Origin: Galerina marginata
Lineage: Eukaryota; Basidiomycota; Agaricomycetes; Agaricales; Galerinaceae
DNA length: 64,000 nucleotides
Direction: 5' to 3'
Assembly (NCBI GenBank): GCA_023014335.1
Contig: JAECYW010000002.1
Location: 1,178,001-1,242,000, forward strand
Shown piece by piece: positions 1 through 10,201 of the stretch (position 1 is the stretch's first letter; every line of letters begins with the position of its first letter). The position numbers and the translations under genes are program-made. Under the pieces are notes generated by a model. That model saw only the letters and a list, made by a program, of their open reading frames with translations, was not told the DNA's origin and searched no databases.

Positions 1-220
1 GGGTAGGTTTTAGAGATCCCGAGACCAATAATCAGGTGAGTCATACGTCGATTGACTCGAATGCACGGTTTAATTTGGCGTGGCCGTTAGGTCTTTTCAT
101 CGACACCTCTGGAGCTCTGTGCTCAAGGTCGGCTGGACATGCCATAGACGTTGAAGGTGGCCGGTCTCGCTCTTATTAGACTGTGCTGGCTCAACAGTTC
201 CCTTTCTTTAGAAAGTCGCC

Positions 221-770
221 TTGTCTTACGCCATAGACGGCCCGTGTCTAAGCCATTCCCGAACGCGTATGCTCATCCGTTGCCCAAGTTCTCGTACAAC
301 TCGGTCCACAGGAGAGATCTCTGTGCTCTTTACATGCGATCCGTCGTACCCCCCTCCACCACCCACAGGAACGGCGCCTTCCAGTGCTTGGCAAGGAAAG
401 ACCTACCTTCTAACCTCCGTCCCCCTGCGGAAGCCTCGTACGATCCTTGACAATGCGTCCGAGTTTATCGCCTTCGAATATTCTGACTCCCATTTCGTTC
501 CTCACCGGAGCGTCGACGGCTCCCCCAGCGCGGCCGGACGAGGTGTTTAATGGAGATATCGACCTTAATGAAGACGAGCTTGTGGAGGAAGAGAGGGGCG
601 AAGAGGCAGAGGTGGACGATTCTGCCGAACTGGGGAGGAAGGTGCGGGTCGTCGCAGTGCCAACGACGGAGAAGAGTATGATGGACTTGTTGCTCTCGGA
701 GAAGGCGAGGAGCAGGCGGAGGTGGATGGTCACTCCTTTGAGAGTAACGAATGCGAGGACGACTTCGTGA
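221..770 (+). CDS. possible 3' end of an unidentified gene
   Basis: Two overlapping open stretches on the plus strand look partly protein-like. One (221-550) is proline and serine rich. The other (447-770) has a run of acidic residues (around DLNEDELVEEERGEEAEVDD) and ends in a basic tail at a stop near 770. They are in different frames, so either an intron or a base error separates them, and the start of the gene would lie left of the window. No domain is recognised. The minus-strand reading of the same bases is a weaker alternative. Confidence 0.22.
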
Positions 771-1137
771 GCGCTTGTGGTCTGCGGGCATTCTGTGGTT
801 CGGGGGGAAGGAATTTGGGCATCATGGTATTTTTTTATTATCACTGTACTTGTAAATGCGGGTTCGAGTTCGAGTTCAACTATCAACTAAATGAGTCTCT
901 GCATCAGCATCAGTGTAGTCATACAGCGTTACGCACCAACGCGTATATAGGAATCGGTCACATCACGAGGATGATTGACGCGTCGCTAATTATTCGGTGT
1001 CACGCCGAAGCGCGAGACGAACACCGCCTGCTGAGAAACCAACCATAAGCAATTACGCAAGCGCTCATATAAGCTTTCGTGTCTTTCTCTTATGCTCACC
1101 CCACTTTGACCTCGATCTGTCGTCCTGAATTCCTGGA
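771..1137. other. intergenic, upstream of WSS1
   Basis: No gene is seen in these 367 bases. The stretch just before the ATG at 1138 presumably holds the WSS1 promoter and 5' leader, but no distinct element can be named. Confidence 0.4.
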
Positions 1138-2530
1138 ATGCCCTCAGACGTCTTCGTTCTTTCCTTTACCCACCTCAAGGACAAGCCCAATGCCGACAGG
1201 GCTTTGCATATACTGCAGAAGGTAGCGTCGTTGGTCAAGCCCATCATGCGGAAGAGAGGATGGGTCTTGCCAGTTCTTGCGGAATTCTTTCCTGACAATC
1301 CGAATCTCCTTGGTGAGCAAAATCCCTCGATGCATAGAACTTGGAATGAAAGTTTGATTCTCGTCGATATGTTGGTCAGGGCTCAGTACTGCGTCACCAG
1401 TTTATCCCATTTGATCTAAGTTGACAACTGTGCAGATGTGAACATGGGACAGAAAGTTCTCGTTCGTCTGCGTCCTGCCCACTCTCCCGATTCATTCCTC
1501 CCCGAAGAAGACGTCGTAGGAACGATGCTGCACGAGGTGAGTTGATATAGCCTCATCTTTATTATGCCACAAGATTTAATCTTTCTCGACTTTAGCTCAC
1601 GCACAATGTACACGGTCCACACGACGACAAATTCTACAAATATCTTGACAGTTTACAAGATGAATACGATGAGCTGCAACGGTCGGGGTACGCCGGGGAA
1701 GGTTTCTTCTCTGAAGGCAAACGTTTAGGCGCGAACATATCCCATAACGTCCCACCACACATGGCGCGCCTAAAGGCTATGGAGGCAGCCGAGAAGCGCG
1801 CACAAACTTCTCGTGTTCTTGGTTCAGGTGGACGTCTCGGCGGACTGGGTAGAACTGCTGGATTAACACCTAGAGAATTGGCGGCAAGGGTGAGCCTTTC
1901 ATTTCTGTGAGTCTGTGAGGGACCACAATGCTAACATGCATTGTGTTCGGAAGGCTGCAGAGAAAAGAGCACGAGACGAAAAATCTTGTGTTTCTGGCGC
2001 TGATGCTCAACGCGAGGCCGACAAAGCAGCCAAGGAGAGTATTGAAAGCAAAGTTATAGACCTTACTTTGAATGATGACAGTGACATGCATAACTCGGGC
2101 TCCGATTCAGATGTAGGTTATCGTGGAAGATATTCACCCGGTGTCGAAGGCATCTGCTACTGCAGTTGCTGGGTCTTCAAGGAAAGTCGCCAAGCTAAAA
2201 ACAGCTGGGAAATCTCTTCCTAGGAGTGCCAACCAAAATCGTCCTTCGTCGTCTTCAAGTCCCGGAAAAGCTTCGCACCTTCCGACACAGAAACTAACCA
2301 GTACCGCGACGAGGAAATTACAACCTCTTCCTCCGAGTCATGCAAGCGAATGGTCCTGCCTTGCATGCACCCTCCTCAACCCTGCCAATGCCTTGCAATG
2401 TGATGCTTGTCAACTTCGCAAGCCTCTTGACGAACGCCAAGGATGGGCATGCTTAACTTGCGGCGAGGCTGGAAACCCACATGAACATTGGACATGTCGA
2501 TTTTGCGGCGTGGTGAAATTGCATAGTTAG
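1138..2530 (+). CDS. WSS1: WSS1-type DNA-dependent metalloprotease (WLM domain)
   Basis: Predicted SUMO-linked protease that degrades proteins crosslinked to DNA. The first exon (1138-1312) begins the WLM domain and splices to DVNMGQKVLVRLRP (from 1436). A second intron (1537-1595) cuts the zinc site, which reads HE|LTHNVHGPHD, the HExxH-type motif of the family. Downstream are a glycine-rich GSGGRLGG stretch resembling a Cdc48-binding SHP box, a SUMO-interacting motif (KVIDLTLNDDSD), and two C-terminal RanBP2-type zinc fingers (WSCLACTLLNPANALQCDAC and WACLTCGEAGNPHEHWTCRFC). Exons 3 (1596-1889) and 4 (from 1954) are clear. A further short intron near 2113-2195 is needed to change frame, and its exact ends are uncertain. 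The next gene, EFM3, ends tail to tail about 140 bp away. Confidence 0.93.
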
Positions 2531-2669
2531 GCTTGCAATCTTCCACTTTTGTTTCGACTTTCTATTAAGGACATCATGAATTAGGCAGCGTGTTTTGGAT
2601 CTTTTGCAATTTTTTCATGGCCTGTTGTAACATGTACTACCGCTAATTGAAGAGCTGATATGACACTTC

Positions 2670-4181
2670 TTAAGATGTTGAGGTGATGCGAAACAATTTG
2701 ACGCTTTCACAAGAGCTGTATGCCTCGACTGTATCCGAGAAAAATGTCTCCTTGAAGCCTGCCTCTAGTTCTTGAATGGGAAGGGATAATTCTGAAATTC
2801 AATGATAAATAAATTTGTAACAGCTCAAGTGAGCTCGCCTTACAAACCTTGAACATGGTTGAGGAATCTATTGACTGTGGTTTCATTCCTGACTGTAAGC
2901 GCGATGAGCGCGACTTTGGATGTCCTTGAGCAGCCAGATGATTGAAGAGCGATTTTAAGTGTGCCGACTAAAGGAAGGATGAGTGATGGGTCGAAGATCT
3001 ATAACCATTTCAATTATTATTTGGGGAACGTGCACGGAAAGTGGGACGTACGACATCTGCACCAAGGATGAGTTCTGGATCTATTTTCTTGTGAATCAAT
3101 GTGGCTAGCGACAGGGACTGTTCTGCTTCGATTGACTCAGACCAGTCAAGCTTGAGATAATTGACATCCTGGTGCGAAGACGATATGTCTAAAGCAGTTA
3201 GAACAGAGCCCGAGCCTGTCTGGAAAATCGGCATCTTACTACATGGCAGATTGACATTGTCACGACATCTTGATAGGACTTCGTTGTTAACATCTGTAAG
3301 CCAAAGAGAGGGACTGGATAACTGAGGGGACTTTTCAGCAGACTGGGAGAGGAGCTGCAGGCTGGCAACGACACTCCCAAGAAACCCCATTCCCCGAACC
3401 GAGTTCAAGAACGCGTTTTGAGGTCGTTATCTCTTGATGGCGTAATTTTTAATTTTTATCTTTTGTATGGTGCTTGACACAAGGAAAATTTACCTGGATG
3501 AAGAATGAGATATTGCGCGAGCACAAAACTAGCCAGCCAGGTTCGGAGACCTGTAGTCCCACTTTCAATGGTGGTGCGAGATTCTAGTAGGGTAGTCGAC
3601 TGATAATCCTCAATGTTAAGCTTGCTCTCGGAGGTTGTTACATCAGAGAAAGGTGTCTCCAGATTCCAAAAGTGCGTTATGTACGACTGGGCAGGAGGTG
3701 CCACTTGCAGAGGAAGACCTCTTCCACAGATTTGGGAACGCGTACTGGGACCCGAAGAGCCAGTTGCACTATGCGCAAAAATGAGACCGTTTCCATCTCC
3801 TTGGTGCACAGAAAGAACTTACGGTCCAGAAGGAGCCATGACGGCGAGGTAATGATTATAGATTCGAGGGTCAATCTCGAAATCGTTATCAAGCTACTAG
3901 AAGATGCGTTCTTTGGACGTGCCTATGGCCGGAGAAGAAAGACATGCCTCTTCCACACTACGCTCTCTTGCCAGCGCTTCCAGGTTGTCGATGGCCCATT
4001 TCCAGAACCTTTTCTGATATTGTTGTGACGGTGGATAAGTTTGGAAATGATGATTAAGGAGCACGTTATTGAGGAGAAAATCGTTTATTGAGTTGGGAGA
4101 GAAATTCTTCGGGAATTGGATAGTATTAGGTGGCGCCAGAGAAGAGAAGCTGCGTAGGACGTTGAAGAGTTGGAAGTCCAT
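2670..4181 (-). CDS. EFM3: EFM3/FAM86-type eEF2 lysine methyltransferase
   Basis: Class I SAM-dependent methyltransferase; the family trimethylates a lysine of elongation factor 2. From the 4181 start the exons give the N-terminal helical region (RFWKWAIDNLEAL), EIDPRIYNHYLAVMAPSGP, the family hallmark TTGLRTW (near 3550), motif I VLELGSG, MGFLGSVVASL, TDVNNEVLSRCRDN, LILGADVV (near 3055) and then VRNETTVNRFLN, ending at a stop at 2670. Five or more introns are needed. Motif I is broken: between VLELGSG and MGFLG (near 3390) one surplus base changes the frame, with the conserved protein continuing directly on the other side. I read that as a base error. It is divergent from mS45 across about 120 bp. 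Confidence 0.9.
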
Positions 4182-4302
4182 TTCGAATTTCCAAAAGGGA
4201 AGTTAATCGCGTATTTGTCGTTTGTTTATTCTTGATCCAAAGTCCGCGTCCACGTGACCGTTCCCAGGAATTCCTTCAATTTTCTTCTTCTCTGCTCTCC
4301 AA
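4182..4302. promoter_or_regulatory. shared intergenic region, EFM3 / mS45
   Basis: The 121 bp between the two divergent start codons must hold both upstream regions. It includes pyrimidine-rich CTTCTTCTCTGCTCTCC just before the mS45 ATG. No individual factor site can be assigned from sequence alone. Confidence 0.35.
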
Positions 4303-5856
4303 ATGCTCCCCCACCTGTCTCCCTCTCTCCAACCATGTCTCCGTTCCCTATCTCGCCCTCTCGCGAGCACGTCCTTCTCCGTGCAACGCCGGGGGATCTT
4401 TTCCTCCCTTCCACGCCGCGCTAGGCTCGTCCCCGGACCCGATGCTGACCCAGAGCAAGAACCAGAGTCGGAGTTTGAGGACATGAGCTCACAGGCAGAG
4501 GGCGAGCGTGAAAAGCAGCCGTCGACATACAAGGAGTTTATAGAGAAGATTGGGAACAGGTACCAATACGCCCAGCCCCAGCAATGGCTGGCACCCAGTA
4601 CGGTTTGTTCTTTCCTTCAAGGCCTGATGACGCATGTGTTTATAGTATTTTTTATACCTCCTAGCCGTTTCCAATGAACCCATCGTTTAAGCCTCCTCCC
4701 CCTATATCTGACTATCAGAAGGATGTCATCTTTGGGAAGTTTTTGGCCGACCCTTTGGTCAACAATCCCCGCAAACTTGCAGCACGTTACAACATTAGCC
4801 TGAAACGTATGGATGCTATCTTACGTTTGAAGGGCATGGAAAGGCATTGGCTCAAGGCAAGTCTTCTATTTTTAAACAAAGGATATCTGCACGACGTGGC
4901 GGATATCTGCGTGATGTTTATCTCGATTAGTCTTATAGACACATACATGGTTACAACTTCGTATCTCTCTGACATTGTCCTCCAAGTTACTTTTATTTCA
5001 ACGTGACTAACTATTTTTCACAGGTAGATACTCAGTATTGGCCTTTTGTTCGTTCCCTAACTGATATGAACGTCCATCTTGACTGCTTTTTAGACCGTAA
5101 GTCTGTTCTCTTTTTAATGGCTGTGTCCTCTGGTCGTTCGGGACAAGACATAAATTCATTCACAAAATCGAAAAGAATAAGGTTACAACCGTTTCAACTC
5201 CATCTGATCCGTACACTTGCGATTTATCCACAAGTGCTGACAAGCTTCGATTGTAGGGGACACCACTTCAAACTGGTTTTCAAATTGGCATGGATAAGCT
5301 GCTAAATGCCTTTACACATCCCTCGATAGCTAGCCAAAGCCGGTCACCTGTTGCAGCAGGCGTCGTGGAGGACCGATCTGATGTTACTCAAGCAGATAAG
5401 CTGGAACAACTAGAACGACGTGATGCTGCTCGCTATCGGTATGAACGAATGTACTGGGAGTCTACTCCAGAGGATGGTCGAGTACGTAAAATTACTGTCG
5501 TCATTTCAAACGATCCTCTTATACTTTTCTAGGAACCTCTCCTCCCTGGGGTATTAGAAGCTGCGAAGAAGAGGACGCAGCTGAAGGAGGCGGCTACCAA
5601 GGCTAAGGCTAACAGGATGCTTCCTACTCATCTGCCCAAAAGCCCTTGGATGCAGCGACCTCGACATTCCTTCGTTGCATGGAGGAGAGGAGGTGTTGCG
5701 ACGAGATTTGTCGACGCTGGTGCTGAATTTCTGGATGTGGATGCGCTTCTTAAGAGCCGTGCACCCAAGAGGCACAAACTTCAACAGCAGAAGGCGTACG
5801 AGAAAAGCTGCAAGTTTTGTCTAAGCAGTAGTACCTTTGGCTTGACTAATTACTAA
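4303..5856 (+). CDS. mitochondrial small-subunit ribosomal protein mS45 (Bot1/MRPS35 family)
   Basis: Likely component of the mitochondrial 37S ribosomal subunit. The N-terminus is a typical import signal, rich in Arg, Ser and Leu with no acidic residue for about 45 residues (CLRSLSRPL, SVQRRGIFSSLPRRARL). After the first intron come MNPSFKPPPPISDYQK and RKLAARYNISLKRMDAILRL, a pattern I associate with the Bot1p family (PF12298). Next are GTPLQTGFQIGMDKLL, a charged middle segment, and a basic tail ending at 5856. The join HWLK|GTPLQTG needs a roughly 400-base intron (about 4857-5256) that starts GCAAGT, i.e. a GC-AG intron. The family assignment rests on remembered motifs rather than a search. 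Confidence 0.82.
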
Positions 5857-5930
5857 CTTTTAATACACCTAATCCACATGGTCATATTACTCTATATGCT
5901 GAACAGCCTGGACTGTGTCTTTCGAGCTAT

Positions 5931-6483
5931 TTATTGTGCTGGTATTGTCCCTTCCAACTTCAAGTCGTAGATAGTAATTCTTCCGAAAAAATCTGAGCTA
6001 CTCTCAAACAACAACTTCAGAGCTAGAGATGCCTTCTGTCAACAACTCAGGTTGCGCTGGTGCCAGGTCAAAAATTTGTCCCCGATTGACATCCTCTGGA
6101 TATACAGTGGTGAGGACTAGCCAATCCTTCTCATTCGGGATAAGAAGTGCGCAACGGGTCCCCACGAAACCTCCTTGAAATGTGATGGAGAGGCGCTTGG
6201 GTATCACTCTAACGTTGAATCCTAGCTGGATGAATTGTGGCAGACCCTTTAATGGGGAATTCAGTGTTGTTCATTTATCCCCCTTATTGGTGCGCGCAAA
6301 CCTGTTGGGACGTCCAGCAAGTTTCTGGACTGTTGTCGATCAAATTCTTCTTTCCTGTTGCTTTCTCGAGCGTTGAGCTAACTCTACAAAAGGACTGTAA
6401 GACGGATGCTTTTTTGGATGTCAAATACCCCACTTGACAGATGTATCCTTGTCTAGAAGGGAGACTAGGTCGCCGCTTGTCAT
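5931..6483 (-). CDS. NR2C2AP-like discoidin-domain protein
   Basis: The protein matches the animal nuclear receptor 2C2-associated protein pattern almost end to end: short N-terminus then VSSTLEKATGKKNLIDN, SPETCWTSQQ, an intron (about 6242-6300), GLPQFIQLGFNVRVIPKRL, SITFQGGF, VYPEDVNRGQIFDL and finally SSDFFGRITIYDLKLEG before the stop at 5931. This is a small galactose-binding-like beta fold of uncertain role. A 50-base first intron (GTGGGG...TTGTAG) joins TSVK to VSST. Near 6005-6030 the frame shifts by one base: the main frame stops after EVVV while LKLLFESSSDFFGR continues in the next. A one-base insertion fits best. A 46-49 nt intron there is possible but would delete a conserved strand. 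Confidence 0.8.
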
Positions 6484-6592
6484 ACTCGGGAAGAACAATT
6501 AATTTGAAAAAGAGGAAGGCCGCAGCCGATATGTTGAAGTGTTTGGTTTGATTATATTTATGATTATCGCTATCGTTCTCCTTACACTTTCG
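6484..6592. promoter_or_regulatory. shared intergenic region, NR2C2AP-like / PTP
   Basis: About 110 bp separate the two divergent ATGs. The stretch is AT-rich near 6535-6570. It could also encode a 5' extension of the phosphatase, because the phosphatase frame stays open upstream. Confidence 0.3.
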
Positions 6593-7882
6593 ATGTCGAC
6601 AACACAAATCCCAGCATGGCTCAAGGCAATCGAGGCGGAGAAACGCATAAAGCAAATCCTACGGGTCCTCGCCGAGCGAGAATCCAAGCGTTATACTGCT
6701 CGCAACGCTTCCCTGCAACAAGCCTTGGAGAAATCTGTTCCTACCCCTGCCAATTCTATAACATCCTTTCTTCCGAAGAAAAATGTCCATCCCCATCACA
6801 TGGAACACTACTCAGTCGCTGTTGGAACGCATCAGGACCACCAGGACATGAATCGATATATGGACATCATTCCCTATGACCGCACGCGTGTCGTCGTACG
6901 TGGAGGAGAAGCAAATACTGGGTCTTCAGCGCATGCTGAGGGAGTGTGGCATGGACGGTATCTGAATGCGAATTGGGTGCTTGAACGATACGGACACAAG
7001 TGGTGGATGGCGGCACAGGCGCCTCTGAAGTACACCGCTCACGCATTTCTGAGCGTCATGTTGCAGCCAGTGGTCCGGCCTCCCCATATGTCGACGCCTC
7101 CTTCAGGCCCAGTGTCGCCACCCAATACTAGCAGAGTGAGGACGGTAGTCCAATTGACGCAAAACGTTGAAGGTGGGCGTAAAAAGGCGGATCCTTACTT
7201 CCCCAGCGAGGTTGGGAGGTCTATCATCGTTTCACCAGAAGAAGGCTGCCATACCCTTGCTTTAAAAGTAACCTTGATGGAAACACAGTCTATCAAGGAC
7301 GCCAATTGTATTCAAAGCATAGTGGCCATTACGCCCCTCCGCCTCACCTCGGAAGATCGCGAAATGCCTCAAAGTGACGAAGATAACTACGGCGAGGTTA
7401 CCGACAGTCAAACAATCATATTTAATCATCTTCTTTATTTCTCGTGGCCTGATCACGGTGTGCCTGAGCCTGACGACCGCGACAGCCTCATCGCATTTAT
7501 CCGCCTCGTAGATCGCATCAATCGTGATACTTCACGGTGTTCTGTTCATCCAAACGCAACTCCAGACCATCCATGTTCAGAGATTGATCCTGACCCGCCG
7601 ATTATGGTCGGCTGTTCTGCCGGAGTAGGCCGCACTGGATCATTTATTGCCCTTTCATCCCTTCTCCGTTACTACGGTTTTCTGCCTCCAGCAGCTCAGC
7701 CAACTATTGCACCTGACTTACACAAATCACCTTTAGGCCCTGTTCCTTCCGATCTCTATGATGATTTAGTGTTGCAAGAGATTGATTCTTTGAGAGAACA
7801 AAGGCCGGGGATGGTGCAACGGTCTGAGCAAGCCTTGCTCGTTTACGAAGTATTAGCGGATGCATTTGCAGCGAAGTCTTAG
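6593..7882 (+). CDS. classical protein tyrosine phosphatase
   Basis: Removes phosphate from phosphotyrosine. It is intronless over about 430 residues. Motifs in order are NRYMDIIPYDRTRV (substrate-recognition loop), NANWVLERYG with MAAQAPL, the WPD loop HLLYFSWPDHGVP with the catalytic acid Asp, the P-loop VGCSAGVGRTGSF with nucleophilic Cys, and the Q-loop EQRPGMVQRSEQ. The usual His before the P-loop Cys is Gly here. The ATG at 6593 (MSTTQIPAW) is preferred. An in-frame ATG at 6539 would add 18 hydrophobic residues and a possible membrane anchor. The domain holds inserts rich in Pro and Ser (around 7080-7130) that lengthen it relative to animal PTP domains. Confidence 0.94.
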   Translation: MSTTQIPAWLKAIEAEKRIKQILRVLAERESKRYTARNASLQQALEKSVPTPANSITSFLPKKNVHPHHMEHYSVAVGTHQDHQDMNRYMDIIPYDRTRVVVRGGEANTGSSAHAEGVWHGRYLNANWVLERYGHKWWMAAQAPLKYTAHAFLSVMLQPVVRPPHMSTPPSGPVSPPNTSRVRTVVQLTQNVEGGRKKADPYFPSEVGRSIIVSPEEGCHTLALKVTLMETQSIKDANCIQSIVAITPLRLTSEDREMPQSDEDNYGEVTDSQTIIFNHLLYFSWPDHGVPEPDDRDSLIAFIRLVDRINRDTSRCSVHPNATPDHPCSEIDPDPPIMVGCSAGVGRTGSFIALSSLLRYYGFLPPAAQPTIAPDLHKSPLGPVPSDLYDDLVLQEIDSLREQRPGMVQRSEQALLVYEVLADAFAAKS

Positions 7883-8365
7883 GCGCTCGTAGACCTATTT
7901 GGTTAAGATTTAAGTTCTCTGAAAAAAAATTATGAATGTACTCTATTCCTTGCTATCGAATTTTGATGCAGTCTTTGGGTTCGAATTCGCTTCCAACTTC
8001 TCATGGCGCTCGCCAACGCCACGTGTGTGCCTGAACAAATCGTAGGTCCGAATTGCGTCATCCAGCGCTTAAAGAAATCGCCCCCTTTACTACCACCTCG
8101 ACAACCAACGACTGTATGATATACAGGCTGGAGAAACAACCCGCACTAGATCCTTAAGCACTTATTACATGAGGACCCACCGAGAAAGTAATCATAGCAT
8201 CTACGTGAGAGTAAAGTCCCCTTCAAGTTTCCCCATCCCGGTGAACCGGTGTGTAGCTGGACAGGGGTCATTCGGAAGAGACAGATGACCGATTAATCAG
8301 CTCTTACTTGCTTATCGTTGATTAGATAAATATATAGATAGCCCTTGCTTTTTAGCCAGCTGTTT
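7883..8365. other. intergenic
   Basis: These 483 bases between the phosphatase stop and the oxidoreductase start show no convincing gene. Small open frames on the minus strand (7930-8139) have no recognisable content. Confidence 0.4.
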
Positions 8366-9803
8366 ATGTTCCCATACCGAAATCTCCTCCCTCGTCTCTC
8401 TCAACTCGTTCGCCATTTTTCTCACACCCCCAATCGTCAGATAATGTCTCTCCCCTCGACTGTCGAAGCCATCACCATTCCTAAGGTGCGCTGCCCTTGT
8501 TTGAAGATTGTCAATAAACAACTAACCCTCCTATCTAGACGGGTGGGCTTGAAGTCCTCGAGAAAACCACAATCCCCTTCCCGAAAGTAAATCCCGGTGA
8601 TATCGTGATCAAGGTAATCTATTATACATCACCGCCTAGTATCTGATATCCTCAGGTGGATTTAGGTCGAATATTGTGGCGTCAACTTCATAGATACATA
8701 TTACAGGTGAGGATGATGTCATTCAAACCTTGCCGGTGATTAGAATTCATACATCCGATTTCAAGGCAAGGCCTATACAAATATCAATCATTCCCAGCCA
8801 TTATCGGAAAGGAGACGGCCGGGACCATTGTGGCATTGCCTACGGACGAATGCTGTGCTTTCTAATGAGACATTCAAGAAGCAAGGATATAAAGTTGGGG
8901 GGAAAGTTGCCTCTGTAAGTCAATTGCAACCTCTCCTCTTTTCGAGTCATCGGATCATCACACATTTGTAGGACTACCTTGGAACACATGCGACCTATAT
9001 CTCTGTTCCTTGGAAATGTGTATATCCTGTGCCCGACTCTATCTCAACTGAAGTTGCAGCAGCCGCACTCCTCCAAGGCTTGACCGCTGTTTCATTTTTC
9101 GAGGAAGCATATAAGGTCAAGAAGGGAGACACTATTCTCGTGCATACAATCGCTGGCGGCTTGGGACTACTCTTCGCACAACTTGGCAGAAAAATCGGTG
9201 CGACGGTCATCGGAACGACCTCGTCGCCTGCCAAAGCAGCAATCGCGAAGGAGAATGGAGCTGACCATGTTATTCTCTACCCCGTCGAAGATACTGTACA
9301 GAGAGTGTTGGAGCTCACGAATGGCGAGGGTGTCGACGCCGTATTTGATGGTGTTGGGAAGGATACGTACGGCATCCACTTTGAACGTTTCTTCTGGACT
9401 AAATACTAATTCATTTACAGGTTCGCGAATAACTTTAAGCTTATAAAGCGTAAAGGCACGATTGTTTCTGTTGGAAATGCCTCTGGCCCAGTAGAGCCAG
9501 TCTCTCTTCTGAAACTCGTGGAGAAAAACACAAAACTATTGCGCCCCACGTGAGGTTTTTTGAAGCATATATGTATGAAATGATATTCACGAAGCTGTGG
9601 GATTTAGGATGAGCAACTACGTATATACCCCGGAAGAGGCGGCGTACTATGGGAAAGTCCTCTTTGAGCTTGTTGGGAAGCAGGAACTCAAGATCCAGAT
9701 ATTCAAGGAGTACCCCTTCACCGCCGAGGGCGCTAAACAAGCTCAGAGCGACCTCACTGAACGCGGGGGAAAGACGGTTGGAAAGTTGCTCATCAAAGTC
9801 TGA
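8366..9803 (+). CDS. NADPH:quinone oxidoreductase (zeta-crystallin type, MDR family)
   Basis: One-electron or two-electron reduction of quinones with NADPH. Exons give TGGLEVLEKTTIPFPKVNPG, VEYCGVNFIDTYYRQGLY, FPAIIGKETAGTIVALP, the nucleotide-binding segment VHTIAGGLGLLFAQLGRKIG, ATVIGTTSSPAKAAIAKENG, GVDAVFDGVGKDTF and the C-terminal EEAAYYGKVLFELV. Introns are short and clean. The ATG at 8366 adds 26 Arg-rich, acid-free residues ahead of MSLPSTVEA (8444), so a mitochondrial form, or two start sites, is plausible. At about 8850 one surplus base follows LPTDE; the other frame continues AVLSNETFKKQGYKVGGKVA. I read this as a base error because both sides are conserved. Confidence 0.92.
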
Positions 9804-10187
9804 CCATACCATGAATGTTTTGGAAATGGAAACCGTCTTAAGTCGGTTGGTAGTTTATCAAGCGTTTGTCAGCCATTTTGTAAAAGTTAAGCAACCTCAA
9901 CTGGGCCAGTGCCGCCTAAATTAAATAAAGTCAAGACAGCCGCCCCTTCTTCCTCTTGATGTAATGGTTTGACCCTATTCACCCGGTCAGGATCCAAGAT
10001 GTTGAAATAAGAAGGAAAAACTATTTAACCTCGCTTCTCTCTCGTCGGTGGCTGCTTCTACGTGAAGAAACAGAGGCACCGTCTCATAGATTGCTAACCT
10101 GACGACGCCGAGCACAATGACAACACTATAGCGAATGTGTCTCCACTCATGGTTTTGCGCAACAGGATGTCAGCTTAGCGTCTGTTC

Positions 10188-10201
10188 AAAAAAAAAAAAA
10201 A
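10188..10201. repeat. poly-A tract (14 A)
   Basis: A run of 14 A lies in the unassigned 9.8-12.4 kb region. It could be a simple slip-prone tract or the tail of an old retrotranscript, but no retroelement protein is visible beside it. Confidence 0.6.

Noticed and set aside
2113..2149. A 37-base intron in WSS1
   Set aside because: The frame fits but 37 bases is below the usual minimum here; 49-base or 82-base alternatives also keep the frame, so the boundary is left open.
6005..6053. A 46-49 base intron explaining the NR2C2AP-like frame break
   Set aside because: The donor GTTGTT is poor and splicing would delete a conserved strand; a one-base error fits better.
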